The notes: a model not told the origin generated them from the letters alone. 64,000 nucleotides of DNA from Bacteroidota bacterium (GCA_027621175.1 JAQCCM010000004.1:1-64000); one strand, 5' to 3'; positions 51,385 through 61,248 are shown, numbered from the stretch's first letter. Made by a program: numbers and translations.

Positions 51385-54189
51385 TTAATGTGCTTCCAGC
51401 CAGTTCTGCCCAACGCCAATATCGACCGTGAGCGGTACTTGAAGTGTGTAGGCGTTTTCCATTTCCGTTTTTACAAGCTGTGTTAGGGCATTTAATTCCG
51501 ACTTTGGACATTCAAAAACCAATTCATCGTGTACTTGTAGCAGCATTTGCGCGCTGAATTGTTGTTCTCGCATCTTGTCATATATATGGAGCATGGCAAT
51601 TTTGATAATATCGGCAGCACTTCCTTGAATAGGTGCATTGATGGCGTTTCGCTCGGCAGCACCACGTACGATGGCATTTCTAGAATTGATATCTTTTAAG
51701 TACCTGCGCCTTCCTAGAACCGTGGTAACATAGCCATGCTCACGGGCAAAATCTACTTGTGCACTCATATACGACTTCAGTTTGGGGTAACTTTCATAAT
51801 ACATATCAATAAGTTCCTTAGATTCGGAACGCGAAAGCGTGGTTTGGTTGCTTAATCCAAAAGCAGACACACCATATATAATACCAAAATTGACCGTTTT
51901 GGCTTGGCTTCGTTGCTCTCGGCTTACTTCTGCCAGTGGTACACCAAATACTTTTGCTGCGGTGGCCGCATGAATGTCTTCATTGTTGTTAAACGCAGCT
52001 ACCATACTGGGGTCTTCGCTTAGCGAAGCAATAATACGTAGTTCAATCTGGGAATAATCCGCAGCCATAAGCACATGCTGGTCGTCTTTGGCTACAAAGG
52101 CTTTACGAACTTGTTGTCCACGTGGTGTTCGAATAGGAATGTTTTGCAAGTTAGGATGATTACTACTCAGTCGCCCCGTTGCTGCAACCGCCTGATTATA
52201 AATGGTATGCACACGATTCGAATGTGCGTTTACGTCTTGTGGCAATGCCCAAACATAGGTATTATTGAGTTTTTGGACGCTACGCCATTCTAGAATATCA
52301 GCAACAATGGGATGATTTTTGGCAAGAATAGATAACACATCTTCTGCGGTGGAGTATTGTCCTGTTTTGGTTTTTTTGGGTTTGTCTACTAGTTTAAGCT
52401 TGTCAAATAAGATAGGTCCCAATTGCTTTGGCGATGCCAAATTGAAAGTTTCACCGGCTTGTTCAAAAATGCGTTCCGCTAATTGTTGTGCTTCTTGCTC
52501 CAGTTTACCTCCCATTTCGTTTAGATAGGGAACGTCCAATGAAATCCCTGCCAATTCCATGGCTGCCAAAACGGGCACAAGTGGCAGCTCTACCTTATGC
52601 AGTAAATCGCGTTGTTCGTTTTTACCCAATTCTTCCTCAAAATGCTCCTTAAGTTGCCAGGTGATATCAGCGTCCTCGGCAGCATATTCGGTTTGTTGAT
52701 CTAATGGCACATGGCGCATTGATCCTTGATTTTTCCCTTTTTTACCAATCAAATCTGTAATAGGTTTTGGACGATATCCCAAATAAGTTTCGGCAAGTAC
52801 GTCTATATTATGACGCATATCGGGATTTATGATATAGTGCGCCAACATGGTATCAAAAAGTGGCCCTTTAACGGCAATGCCATGTTGATACATTACCTTG
52901 ATATCATACTTTAGATTTTGTCCCACTTTTTCAATGGATTCGTTGTTAAAAAAAGGCGCTATATCGTTTAGAATTTCTTGACGTTCGGCTTTATTTTCAG
53001 GAACAGGGACGTAATAGCCTGTGCCAGCTTGCCAACTAAAGGCAATGCCTACGAGCGAAGCACTGATGGCATCTAAGCCAGTGGTTTCGGTGTCAAAGCA
53101 AACGCTTTTTTGACGCATCATGGTCGCTATTAAAAGGCTGCGTTCCATAGGGGTTTGCACGCATTGATAATGATGAGGTGTGTTCTCAAGCGATTTAAAC
53201 TCGGAGGCGGATTCTTCCTGTCCACTACCAGGCTGATGGAATAAATCAAACGCAACAGGAGCTGTTTCGGGAGTAGTGGGCTCAGCTTGTGCAGGCGCTT
53301 CGTTGGGCGCAAATACTTTTATAAAAGTTTCGCTGAGACGTCTGAATTCCAATTCTTGAAAAAGCGCTTTCACCGCAGGGATATCGGGCTGGCTAAGTTG
53401 GTAACTTGCCGCATCGAATTGCACGGGCACATCTAATAAAATACGTGCTAGTTTTTTGGAAAGCAGCCCCAATTCTTTGTTGGCTTCAATCTTTTCTTTC
53501 ATCTTACCTTTTAGCTCGTGCGTGTTTTCCAGAAGCGCTTCCATGCTTCCATATTGCTTTAAAAATTTTTTTGCGGTTTTATCACCAACGCTAGGAAGCC
53601 CAGGGATATTATCCACTGCATCGCCCATCATGCCCAAATAATCAATGACTTGTTCGGGATATTCTACCTCGAATTTTTTTTGCACTTCAGGGATGCCCCA
53701 AATTTCAATGTCATTACCCATACGTGCAGGGCGGTACATAAAAATATTTTCTGAAACCAATTGGGCAAAATCCTTATCGGGTGTTACCATATACACTTGG
53801 AAAGCCTCCTTTTCTGCTTGTTTAGCAAGAGTACCAATAATATCATCGGCTTCAAATCCTTCCAATTCAACAACAGGTATATGTAAGGCTTTGAGTAAAT
53901 TTTGGATGTAGGGAACCGCAATTTTTATGGCTTCTGGCGTTTCAGAACGATTGGCTTTGTACTCAGGGAACATGTCGTTTCGTACCTGCGACCCTCCTTT
54001 GTCAAACGCCACGGCAAGGTAATCTGGTCGTTCACGTTTTATTACATCAAAAAGCGAATTGGTAAATCCCAGAATGGCGCTGGTATCCATGCCCTTGGAA
54101 TTGATGCGTGGGTTTTTGATAAAAGCATAGTAGCCACGAAAAATAAGCGCGTATGCGTCTAAAAGGAAAAGGCGATTTTGATTGGCCAT
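51385..54189 (-). CDS. polA: DNA polymerase I
   Basis: FEN, 3'-5' exonuclease (VCFDTETTGL) and polymerase motifs (DYSQIELRIIA; QAKTVNFGIIYGVS; QVHDELVFE). Confidence 0.96.
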   Translation of the reverse strand: MANQNRLFLLDAYALIFRGYYAFIKNPRINSKGMDTSAILGFTNSLFDVIKRERPDYLAVAFDKGGSQVRNDMFPEYKANRSETPEAIKIAVPYIQNLLKALHIPVVELEGFEADDIIGTLAKQAEKEAFQVYMVTPDKDFAQLVSENIFMYRPARMGNDIEIWGIPEVQKKFEVEYPEQVIDYLGMMGDAVDNIPGLPSVGDKTAKKFLKQYGSMEALLENTHELKGKMKEKIEANKELGLLSKKLARILLDVPVQFDAASYQLSQPDIPAVKALFQELEFRRLSETFIKVFAPNEAPAQAEPTTPETAPVAFDLFHQPGSGQEESASEFKSLENTPHHYQCVQTPMERSLLIATMMRQKSVCFDTETTGLDAISASLVGIAFSWQAGTGYYVPVPENKAERQEILNDIAPFFNNESIEKVGQNLKYDIKVMYQHGIAVKGPLFDTMLAHYIINPDMRHNIDVLAETYLGYRPKPITDLIGKKGKNQGSMRHVPLDQQTEYAAEDADITWQLKEHFEEELGKNEQRDLLHKVELPLVPVLAAMELAGISLDVPYLNEMGGKLEQEAQQLAERIFEQAGETFNLASPKQLGPILFDKLKLVDKPKKTKTGQYSTAEDVLSILAKNHPIVADILEWRSVQKLNNTYVWALPQDVNAHSNRVHTIYNQAVAATGRLSSNHPNLQNIPIRTPRGQQVRKAFVAKDDQHVLMAADYSQIELRIIASLSEDPSMVAAFNNNEDIHAATAAKVFGVPLAEVSREQRSQAKTVNFGIIYGVSAFGLSNQTTLSRSESKELIDMYYESYPKLKSYMSAQVDFAREHGYVTTVLGRRRYLKDINSRNAIVRGAAERNAINAPIQGSAADIIKIAMLHIYDKMREQQFSAQMLLQVHDELVFECPKSELNALTQLVKTEMENAYTLQVPLTVDIGVGQNWLEAH

Positions 54190-54277
54190 GGTAGAATTGC
54201 TGTGCAGTATGTTTCAAAAATAGAATTAAATTTATAAAGATATGTTGCTTTGAAAAGATTCCTTTTACTTTTGCCCC

Positions 54278-55492
54278 ATGTGGCGATATATTCTTTTTGT
54301 TTCTTGCTTCTTTTTAATCTCATGGTATGCTTTTCAGGCCATAAAAACACAAACTTCTATGAAGTGGCTTTTGGTGTTGTACTGGGGAATTTGTTTGGCA
54401 GTTGTTCTAAATTTCATAATCCAACTTAGATTTTTTAGCCATGTAGATAACGATGTGTCTAGGTTTTTCTCTTTTGGATATTTACTCATCTTATTCATCG
54501 TACAATTCATTTTAATTGTCTTTTTGGCAGCAGAAGACACCTATCGTATTTTCCGTGCGATAATCCATTTCATCTTTCCTTCTCCTTCAGAAACATGGGT
54601 TGGTCGTAGAGAATTTATCAGCAAAATGGCTCTTGGATTAGCTGCTATTCCCTTTGCAGGGCTTATGTACGGGATATTTAAAGGGCGCTATAATTATAAG
54701 GTTTTGCATCACACCATAGCATTTGATGACCTTCCGGATGCTTTTGATGGATACACCCTAACGCAAGTTTCCGACTTCCATTGTGGGAGTTTTGATCGGT
54801 ATGACAAAGTAAAATACGGTATCGATTTGATAAATGCGCAAGGCTCCGATGCCATTTTTTTCACTGGGGATATGGTCAACAATAAGGCCGCGGAGCTAAA
54901 CAAGTGGACTGAATTATTTTCCACCTTAAACGCCAAAGACGGAGTGTTTTCCGTATTGGGGAACCACGACTATGGTGATTATGTTTCATGGGAAAATGAA
55001 GAAAAAAAAGAGGAAAACTTAGTAAAACTTATTCGTCTTCAAAAACAGATGGGTTTTCAACTATTACGCAACGAACATACCACTATTCAACGCGGAGACG
55101 CTCAACTTGATGTGGTTGGCGTTGAGAACTGGGGTAAAGGGGGATTTAAAAAAGCGGGAGATATAGATAAGGCCCTCTCAAAATCCTCTTCAAATAGTTT
55201 TAAAATACTCTTGAGTCACGACCCTTCTCATTGGGAAATGATCGTTCGAGATCACCCTACACATATCCCTTTAACGCTTAGTGGGCACACCCATGGAATG
55301 CAGTTTGGTATCGATATTCCAGGTTGGATAAAATGGAGTCCAGCTAAATGGCGTTACCCGTATTGGTCTGGTTTATATAAAGAGAAAAAACAACACCTAT
55401 ACGTTAACCGTGGGTTTGGCTATTTGGCCTATCCGGGGAGGCTTGGCATGTGGCCCGAAATAACGGTAATTACGTTAAGAAAAGCAGTGTAA
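54278..55492 (+). CDS. Membrane-anchored metallophosphoesterase
   Basis: N-terminal TM segments; SDFHCGSF, TGDMVNN, LGNHDYGDY, LSGHTHGMQFG. Confidence 0.87.
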   Translation: MWRYILFVSCFFLISWYAFQAIKTQTSMKWLLVLYWGICLAVVLNFIIQLRFFSHVDNDVSRFFSFGYLLILFIVQFILIVFLAAEDTYRIFRAIIHFIFPSPSETWVGRREFISKMALGLAAIPFAGLMYGIFKGRYNYKVLHHTIAFDDLPDAFDGYTLTQVSDFHCGSFDRYDKVKYGIDLINAQGSDAIFFTGDMVNNKAAELNKWTELFSTLNAKDGVFSVLGNHDYGDYVSWENEEKKEENLVKLIRLQKQMGFQLLRNEHTTIQRGDAQLDVVGVENWGKGGFKKAGDIDKALSKSSSNSFKILLSHDPSHWEMIVRDHPTHIPLTLSGHTHGMQFGIDIPGWIKWSPAKWRYPYWSGLYKEKKQHLYVNRGFGYLAYPGRLGMWPEITVITLRKAV

Positions 55493-55553
55493 CCTATTAT
55501 TTGGCTAAAAAATGTATTTTTGCTATAAACCAAATCATTATAAATAGCGTGTT

Positions 55554-55850
55554 ATGTCAAAATTTGGCGACTTAATTGATGCAAATATCCCAATTCTGTT
55601 GATTTTTTACACAGATTGGAATTATCCTTCTACGCAAATGCACCCCGTGCTTAGAGATGTAGCTGCTGCCATGGGCGATACTGGAAAAGTGGTTAAAATA
55701 GATGTGGACAAAAACCCCAAGTTAGCTGAAGCCCTTCGCATAAAAGGATTGCCAACGCTTATGATTTACAAATCGGGCGAAATGGTATGGCGTCAAAGCG
55801 GCGAACAAGATGCCAATACGCTTATCGGGCTAATGAAAGATTTCGTTTAA
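55554..55850 (+). CDS. Thioredoxin-fold protein lacking the canonical CxxC
   Basis: Thioredoxin pattern ILLIFYTDWNYPSTQMHPVL…VKIDVDKNPKLAEALRIKGLPTLMIYKSGEMVWRQSG. The active-site region is WNYPST instead of WCGPC. Confidence 0.8.
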   Translation: MSKFGDLIDANIPILLIFYTDWNYPSTQMHPVLRDVAAAMGDTGKVVKIDVDKNPKLAEALRIKGLPTLMIYKSGEMVWRQSGEQDANTLIGLMKDFV

Positions 55851-58800
55851 TCTGTCGTATAGGGAGCAGTTGCTTTTCTAAAGGCTTTGTTTGCCTCGGA
55901 TACATGATCCAAGTCAGGCTCTAGGGTCTGGTAGCTTTCCAAAATTGTCTGATACGCTCTGATTTCAATTGCAATATTTTGTTTGTAATACGTGAGTTCC
56001 TCCTTAGGAACTTGACTAAATAAGGCTAATCGATTTTGATATACCTGTGCAATAGCATCATATAATAATCTTCCCGACTCAGGCATGTCAGCGGAAAATA
56101 ATACTGAAACATACGATGTCATGGGTGTATAATATTCATAAGCAGAATATAAGGGAGCAAACTGACGGGTATTTTCTATAAAGTCTTTGATTAGCGTGCT
56201 TGCTATAGCGTTGTCTTTGGCATCAACGGCTACATCCACGACTGCACGGTAGCGCTCTACATCAGACAAAATCGTTTCGGCATAAATTTGTTGATCTGCA
56301 GGGCTAAATGAGTCATAATACAACAGTTTGTCAGCATACTTCTCAGCCAGCTGTTTGATAAGCTGCCCGCCTTTTTGGGTGCTTTCAGCCCTGTAATATG
56401 TGGCTGCTATTGGAGTGAGTAAACTGTAATACCCAAAATATTCTAAAGGCATTTTTTCCATGGTCAAATCCAATATTTCAATGGCTTTTTTAGCTTGATT
56501 TTCATTGACGAGTTGCTCTGCCAATCGCGCCATATTACTACGGAATGAGATACTATTTTTACGTGTTTCAGGGTCGTGATAAATATCTGGGCTGTTGGCA
56601 TTTCCCCAGTCCCATTTCTTCACGATGTTGTACATACGCTCCGAATCTATGCGTCCCATTTGATATGGGTTTTGCGGGTTTTCAGGCGTTTTGATAGGAA
56701 CAAGTTTATATATCAATCCATCGAGTTGGAGGTATTCTTTCATCCAAATATACTCGTCGTCTTCGTAGCTACCACCCGTAAAATAAATAGGACGTTTCCA
56801 ATCGTTATTACGCAGAATATCCAACATCATAATTCTGTTTTTATACAACCCTGATGTAGGTAAATCGATATCAATAAAATCAACAATAAGGTCGGCATCT
56901 TCGGGTTTTACCACCCCGCTTTTAAGGACGTTTTCTTTGTTTACAGGTACCCTGACTTTATTGGTAGGATAATACACCAAGTTCTGCGTTCCTTCTGGAA
57001 TTTGACTTAAATCTACTTCGTATTGCTGCAACAGATGCTTGTAGCGTGTGCGTGGATTATCACTCGCCACCCAATCTACAAAATCGCCTAATCCCCAACG
57101 AACCGAGTCAATAATCGCTTCAAATTTGATATAATCGCGAGTGCCATATGCATATTGTTTATGTGTGAGTTGCGAAGGAATGGGTGTGCTTTCGTAGGTC
57201 TTGCGTTTGAGTTGATCAATGTACCAATCCGTAGCTAAAAGTTGGGTGTTAATACTACGCACATCGGTGCGATAGCCTTCAATTTCTTGTGCATACCACA
57301 GCGCAAAGGTGTCATTGTCGCCAATGGTAAAGATCAAAGCATCTTTGTCTTCATCAATAGAGTCTAGATAAGCTTTTGCTGTAGATTGCGCCGTATAGCG
57401 GTTGGATCGGTCGTGGTCGTCCCAATTTTGTGAGCCCATTAGCACGGGTACGGCAAGCAAGCAAAGCATTACAGAAAGGGGAGCTGCCACACGCAACGAC
57501 ACATATTTTTTAATCGATTCAGCCAGGGCAACCACGCCAATACCAATACACATGGCAAACACATAAAACGATCCAACGAGTGCATAATCGCGCTCACGTG
57601 GTTCAAAAACCCTTTCGTTGAGATATACCTTAAGAGCCAAACCTGTAAAAAGGAAAAATACCAACAATACCCAAAATCGTTTTTTGTCTTGCTGATATAG
57701 AAATAAAGCGCCAAGAACTCCTAAAAACAGGGGCAACATATAATAGGTGTTACGGCCTTTGTTGTTTTTAGCATCATCATAAAGATTTTTTTGCGGCCCC
57801 AAACGTAAGCTGTCTAGCCAAGAAATACCACTAATCCAGTTGCCATTAAAAGGATCTAATTTTCCTTGCTCATCGTTTTGTTTTCCTGCAAAATTCCACA
57901 TAAAGTAGCGGAAATACATATAATTGATTTGGAAAGTAAACAGGTAGTTTAGATTGTCAATTAGACTTGGTTTTTCAATGTCCAAATACGATCCAAACTG
58001 TTGTAGAAACTTATGATAGCCATTGGCATCTACTTCTCCGTTATTGACGCGTGAAATAAAATCATTGATGGCGTCTATAAGTTGTGTTTGACCGCGATAT
58101 TCGGGTTTTACATCAAAGTCAGGTGCCCCAAAATAGGTGATATAATTTACCGCATTTCCAGAACTCCACATGCGCGGAAGTAACCCTGTGTGTTTGCTGT
58201 TGGCGTTAATGCGCGCGTCTTCCCATGCATTCACTACCACATAGCGTCCTTTTTTGAGGTCTTTTTCGTATTTGGGTTTGTCATCTTTATATGGATCTTC
58301 ATCATCCTGACCTGCATACATATCGGAATACATGGGCCCATAGAATAAATGTGTTTCAGGATATTGTTCTAGGTTGTAATATGCTAAAAGTGAACGCGCA
58401 TCTGTGGGTGCATTTTCGTTGATAACCGTATTGGCATTGGCACGAATAGGTAACAAAATCCAAGACGAAAATCCAACTAAAACAAATACGACACACCACA
58501 AACCGGTATTGGCTTGCACCCATTTTTTTTGTTGTGTAAAACGTAATCCCCAAATAAAAAACGCCAAAATAGACAGTCCCGCAATGATGGTCCCTGAATT
58601 AAAAGGCAGTCCAAAACTGTTCACAAAAAACACTTCAGCGTTGCCAAAATATGCTAAGGTTAACGGTAGGAGTAGCTTAAAGATAAAAAGCAATACCGCT
58701 ACTGAAACCACATTTGCCACCACAAACGATTTCCACGAAAACGTATAATGCTTAAAATAGTACAACATGCCAATGGCGGGTACGGTGAGTAGTCCCATAA

Positions 58801-59368
58801 AATGCACCCCGAACGACAACCCAATCAAAAAAGCAATAAGCACCAGCCAGCGGTCGCCGTGAGGTTTGAGCATATCTTCTTCCCAGCGCAATCCGAGCCA
58901 AAACATGGCAGAAGTCATTAGCATCGCCATGGCATATACTTCAGCTTCTACGGCATTAAACCAAAAACTATCCGAAAAGGTGTAGCTAAGCGCACCCACA
59001 ACACCAGCCCCCAACACTAGAATGGCTTGTGCGCCAGTTGGGTTTACTTCTTTAATTACAAATTTTGTAATTATTCTAGTAAGTGACCAAAACAGAAACA
59101 ATATGGTAAAGGCACTTGCCAGTACGGACATCATATTTACCCAAAAAGCCACACGTTCTGGACTACTGGCAAAAGAGGAAAAAAATGCGCCCATCATTTG
59201 AAATAGTGGTGCGCCAGGCGGATGCCCAACTTGTAGTTTTGCCGATGTAGCAATGTATTCGCTACAGTCCCAGTAGCTTGCTGTAGGTTCTACGGTAAGG
59301 TAGTAGGTTACTAAGGCAACACAAAAAACAAACCAGCCCGTTAGGGTGTTTCCTTTGGAGTAGTTCAT
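55847..59368 (-). CDS. DUF2723 (TMEM260-like) membrane protein
   Basis: YYLTVEPTASYWDCSEYIATSAKLQVGHPPGAPLFQMMGAFFSSFA; multi-TM N-terminus, TPR-like C-terminus. Confidence 0.87.
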   Translation of the reverse strand: MNYSKGNTLTGWFVFCVALVTYYLTVEPTASYWDCSEYIATSAKLQVGHPPGAPLFQMMGAFFSSFASSPERVAFWVNMMSVLASAFTILFLFWSLTRIITKFVIKEVNPTGAQAILVLGAGVVGALSYTFSDSFWFNAVEAEVYAMAMLMTSAMFWLGLRWEEDMLKPHGDRWLVLIAFLIGLSFGVHFMGLLTVPAIGMLYYFKHYTFSWKSFVVANVVSVAVLLFIFKLLLPLTLAYFGNAEVFFVNSFGLPFNSGTIIAGLSILAFFIWGLRFTQQKKWVQANTGLWCVVFVLVGFSSWILLPIRANANTVINENAPTDARSLLAYYNLEQYPETHLFYGPMYSDMYAGQDDEDPYKDDKPKYEKDLKKGRYVVVNAWEDARINANSKHTGLLPRMWSSGNAVNYITYFGAPDFDVKPEYRGQTQLIDAINDFISRVNNGEVDANGYHKFLQQFGSYLDIEKPSLIDNLNYLFTFQINYMYFRYFMWNFAGKQNDEQGKLDPFNGNWISGISWLDSLRLGPQKNLYDDAKNNKGRNTYYMLPLFLGVLGALFLYQQDKKRFWVLLVFFLFTGLALKVYLNERVFEPRERDYALVGSFYVFAMCIGIGVVALAESIKKYVSLRVAAPLSVMLCLLAVPVLMGSQNWDDHDRSNRYTAQSTAKAYLDSIDEDKDALIFTIGDNDTFALWYAQEIEGYRTDVRSINTQLLATDWYIDQLKRKTYESTPIPSQLTHKQYAYGTRDYIKFEAIIDSVRWGLGDFVDWVASDNPRTRYKHLLQQYEVDLSQIPEGTQNLVYYPTNKVRVPVNKENVLKSGVVKPEDADLIVDFIDIDLPTSGLYKNRIMMLDILRNNDWKRPIYFTGGSYEDDEYIWMKEYLQLDGLIYKLVPIKTPENPQNPYQMGRIDSERMYNIVKKWDWGNANSPDIYHDPETRKNSISFRSNMARLAEQLVNENQAKKAIEILDLTMEKMPLEYFGYYSLLTPIAATYYRAESTQKGGQLIKQLAEKYADKLLYYDSFSPADQQIYAETILSDVERYRAVVDVAVDAKDNAIASTLIKDFIENTRQFAPLYSAYEYYTPMTSYVSVLFSADMPESGRLLYDAIAQVYQNRLALFSQVPKEELTYYKQNIAIEIRAYQTILESYQTLEPDLDHVSEANKAFRKATAPYTTD

Positions 59369-59453
59369 AGAATTTCTAAAGCCACTAAAGTACAATATAT
59401 TAGAAAACCACAAACAAGATTGCTTAAACTATTGGTGCAACAAAAAGTTTGTT

Positions 59454-59461
59454 TATTTTTG
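59454..59461 (+). promoter_or_regulatory. TATTTTTG -7-type promoter box upstream of the tRNA-Gln region
   Basis: Matches TAnnTTTG, 10 bp before the first TGGCCTA. Confidence 0.55.
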
Positions 59462-59470
59462 CAACCGCAT

Positions 59471-59601
59471 TGGCCTAAAGTTTAAGCTGCCAAAGGCAGC
59501 AAAGCTGGCAACACGCCTGCCTGCCGGCAGGCAGGTCTGATTCAAAATCAGACTTTTCCGGCAGAAGTGTAGCTTCTACTTTTAATTGAAGCTTGATATA
59601 T
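59471..59601 (+). repeat. Hairpin-rich mosaic with tRNA-Gln-like fragments
   Basis: TGGCCTA (59471), hairpin GCTGCC-AAA-GGCAGC (59486-59500), CTGGCAACACG (59505-59515, identical to the tRNA-Gln D-region), 20-bp palindrome (59516-59535), hairpin GTCTGATT-CAA-AATCAGAC (59535-59553). Confidence 0.7.
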
Positions 59602-59674
59602 TGGCCTATGGTGTAACTGGCAACACGTCTGATTTTGGTTCAGAAGAGTCTAGGTTCGAGCCCTAGTAGGCCAA
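59602..59674 (+). tRNA. tRNA-Gln(TTG)
   Basis: TGGCCTA…TAGGCCA acceptor stem, anticodon arm TCTGA-TTTTGGT-TCAGA, T-arm CTAGG-TTCGAGC-CCTAG. Confidence 0.92.
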
Positions 59675-59675
59675 C

Positions 59676-59709
59676 AAAAAACCCGCTCTAAATAGAGTGG
59701 GTTTTTTTA
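59676..59709 (+). terminator. Intrinsic terminator after tRNA-Gln
   Basis: AAAAAACCCGCTCTAAATAGAGTGGGTTTTTTT. Confidence 0.88.
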
Positions 59710-60627
59710 TTCAAACAAAAATCGCAACGGAATATCCAGTCTTTTGTTCCAATCGTTTTCGGTGTGTTCAGCTCCTTCAAACACCTTAGACTCCCAAATA
59801 AGTCCATCAATTTTTGCTGCTGCGATAATGCTATCAATGCTATTTTGCCCTAGTTCGTAAAGACTATCAAGGGTTTTGGTACCACGGTCTAAATATAATT
59901 TCTTGCCACGTAAAGTACGACTGTTATCGCTCACATATGAGGCAATGGCTTCTGGAAACGGATTGTCTTCTACATAAAACACCACAGGCCAATGCGTTGA
60001 CAAACAAGCAGCACCGCCAAAAACTTCGGGATATTCCAGTAGGGCATACAAGGATATTAATCCGCCCATACTGCTTCCTGCAATAAAGGTGTTGGCCATA
60101 TCCGTCTTGGTATTAAAAGTGGCGTCTATTTGTGGTTTTAGTTCTTCAACAAGGAATTTTAAATAGGCATCTGCATTCGGTTTTTCGGAAAAAAGTTTTT
60201 GTTCACCACGCATGGCAAAGCGCAGTATGGAGTCTAGCTTTGGCATAGCGTAATCTTCTACCACTTTTTGTGGAACAAAATTCGCATGTCTTGCCGCTGC
60301 ATTGTTCCAAATTCCCACTACTATGGGCAGTGGTTGTATGTCATTTTCCAATTTCGTTAAGACTTCATGCACACCCCATGCTTGACCATTCCACGTTTGG
60401 GATGCGTCAAAAAGCATTTGTCCGTCATGCATATACAACACAGGGTGATCTTTGCCTTGCGTATAGCTTTCGGGTAACCAAACATCTACATTTCGGGGGT
60501 CAATGTGTACCGATTTAAACGATGTGTAGGTTACCATTTTCCCCTCAGAAACATTGGGAGCTTTGCGGGTATTTGTGCAGCCAAATAAACAAAAAGCAAT
60601 AAGGGTTACAACAAGCATAGATTTCAT
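59707..60627 (-). CDS. Esterase-family alpha/beta hydrolase (lipoprotein)
   Basis: Lipobox CLFGCTN; VLYMHDGQMLFD; FIAGSSMGGLISLYALLEYPEVFGG; C-terminal GAEHTENDW. Confidence 0.83.
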   Translation of the reverse strand: MKSMLVVTLIAFCLFGCTNTRKAPNVSEGKMVTYTSFKSVHIDPRNVDVWLPESYTQGKDHPVLYMHDGQMLFDASQTWNGQAWGVHEVLTKLENDIQPLPIVVGIWNNAAARHANFVPQKVVEDYAMPKLDSILRFAMRGEQKLFSEKPNADAYLKFLVEELKPQIDATFNTKTDMANTFIAGSSMGGLISLYALLEYPEVFGGAACLSTHWPVVFYVEDNPFPEAIASYVSDNSRTLRGKKLYLDRGTKTLDSLYELGQNSIDSIIAAAKIDGLIWESKVFEGAEHTENDWNKRLDIPLRFLFE

Positions 60628-60730
60628 ATGGCTAAATATATAAAATTAAGTCGCTGGTCTATTTTAGTATGTTTCATAACACAAGATTTAAGGCAGTGAA
60701 GGGTTAGGTTTAAGTATGGATTTTAAGGGC

Positions 60731-60758
60731 GATTACATCAAATATACAAAATCCAATA
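60731..60758 (-). repeat. Orphan copy A of the TA-module operator repeat
   Basis: GATTACATCAAATATACAAAATCCAATA; no ORF follows it on the minus strand. Confidence 0.75.
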
Positions 60759-60800
60759 GTACTCTATAAATATGTCACATGTATAGAAAAAGCAACGGGC

Positions 60801-61034
60801 TTATTGATGATCAGAGATTGTAACTAAAAAACCGCCTTCTTTGTAAAATCCGCGACCACGATATTTAGTATTGATTCTAAATTGGTATTCTTTATGTTGT
60901 TTGGGCTTTAGCAATTTCAGACGTATCGCTTGTGGATGCCCTGCTTCGAAGTAGGATTTTGCTTTGAGGTATGGTTTAATGATGTTTCGCTTTCGTAAAT
61001 AACGGACTACCTCGTCTGTTTCATAGACTTTCAT
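60801..61034 (-). CDS. RelE/ParE-like small putative toxin (copy 1)
   Basis: 77 aa; YQFRINTKYRGRGFYKEGGFLVTISDHQ. Paralogous to 61291..61527. Confidence 0.6.
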   Translation of the reverse strand: MKVYETDEVVRYLRKRNIIKPYLKAKSYFEAGHPQAIRLKLLKPKQHKEYQFRINTKYRGRGFYKEGGFLVTISDHQ

Positions 61035-61212
61035 CTGTCAAGTAGTTAAAATCAGCTAAGGGCTTGTCTTTTAGCTCTTGTGGCATTGGGGCAGATTCTT
61101 GCGTTTCTTTAAACTGGATAGCCATGAAGTTAAGTAGCTCTCGTAACTCTTCCCAGTTTTTAAATTCTTTTTGCGGAAGAGGGTTACCCTCATTTATTAT
61201 AATTGTAGTCAT
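61021..61212 (-). CDS. Putative antitoxin (copy 1)
   Basis: MTTIIINEGNPLPQKEFKNWEELRELLNF…; overlaps the downstream toxin by 14 bp. Confidence 0.58.
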   Translation of the reverse strand: MTTIIINEGNPLPQKEFKNWEELRELLNFMAIQFKETQESAPMPQELKDKPLADFNYLTDESL

Positions 61213-61218
61213 CTTGTA

Positions 61219-61248
61219 GGATTTACATTTAAATATACAAAATCCAAT
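61219..61248 (-). promoter_or_regulatory. Operator repeat copy B upstream of antitoxin 1
   Basis: GGATTTACATTTAAATATACAAAATCCAAT, with outer GGATTT/AAATCC dyad. Confidence 0.7.
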
